NCBI GenBank assembly: GCA_003518245.1
Contig: DOZA01000021.1
Span: 1 to 5,305, forward strand
Reading direction: 5' to 3'
DNA from: Bacteroidales bacterium
Lineage (GTDB): Bacteria; Bacteroidota; Bacteroidia; Bacteroidales; VadinHA17
DNA length: 5,305 nt
A model generated the notes under the pieces. That model searched no databases and was not told the DNA's origin. It saw only the letters and a list, made by a program, of their open reading frames with translations. The position numbers were made by a program, and so were the translations under genes. Positions 5,276 to 5,305 of this stretch are shown piece after piece (positions within the stretch are counted from its first letter, which is position 1; every line of letters begins with the position of its first letter).

Positions 5276-5305
5276 TGGAATGATGGAATGATGGAATGAT
5301 GGAAT
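5276..5305. repeat. Octamer tandem repeat (TGGAATGA), cut by the window end
   Basis: Three complete copies of TGGAATGA at 5276-5283, 5284-5291 and 5292-5299 are followed by six bases of a fourth reaching the window edge, with no mismatches. The array starts about 52 bases upstream of the sod start codon and may continue beyond the window. Short perfect arrays like this change length easily by polymerase slippage. It lies in non-coding DNA as far as the window shows. Confidence 0.85.

Noticed and set aside
1..5305. CRISPR array, tRNA, rRNA or insertion sequence
   Set aside because: No spaced repeats of suitable length, no tRNA-like cloverleaf, no rRNA motifs and no transposase or terminal repeats were seen.

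Overview
The window looks like a chromosomal segment of a Bacteroidota (Bacteroidetes) bacterium. The clues are an AT-rich genome, a PorP/SprF-type protein, a PKD protein with a gliding-motility / type IX secretion (T9SS) type B C-terminal domain, a CarboxypepD_reg-like protein, an ECF sigma factor with the Bacteroidetes-style 'TSKSQ' region 4, and promoter elements that fit TAnnTTTG. The exact genus cannot be read from the sequence.

Left half (1-2171, all minus strand): an ECF sigma factor gene (2171-1638) is followed after 9 bases by a gene for a single-pass membrane protein (1628-309). That protein has a short cytoplasmic N-terminus, one membrane helix, an acidic linker, two PKD domains and a T9SS type B-like C-terminal domain. 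After a 169-base gap comes the 5' end of a PorP/SprF-family outer membrane protein gene (139-1), which runs off the window. Together they look like a sigma/anti-sigma pair placed next to T9SS cell-surface genes. The idea that the PKD protein is an anti-sigma or T9SS-status sensor is inference.

Middle (2172-3323): a 237-base divergent intergenic region holds two good TAnnTTTG -7 boxes for the sigma gene and an 11-base direct repeat upstream of the next gene. A stand-alone proline dehydrogenase gene then runs on the plus strand (2409-3323). Its end faces the end of the next gene across only 27 bases.

Right half (3351-5223, minus strand): a compact three-gene set is transcribed as an iron-type superoxide dismutase (5223-4648), a nitroreductase-family flavoprotein (4646-4074, start corrected to the ATG one base after the sod stop) and a secreted CarboxypepD_reg-domain protein of unknown role (4067-3351). 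Junctions of 1 and 6 bases argue for one operon joining oxidative-stress defence to a cell-envelope protein. Upstream of sod an octamer tandem repeat runs to the window edge.

The best candidate for something undescribed is the sigma / membrane-anchored PKD-T9SS-domain protein pair. Most other genes are ordinary for the phylum.
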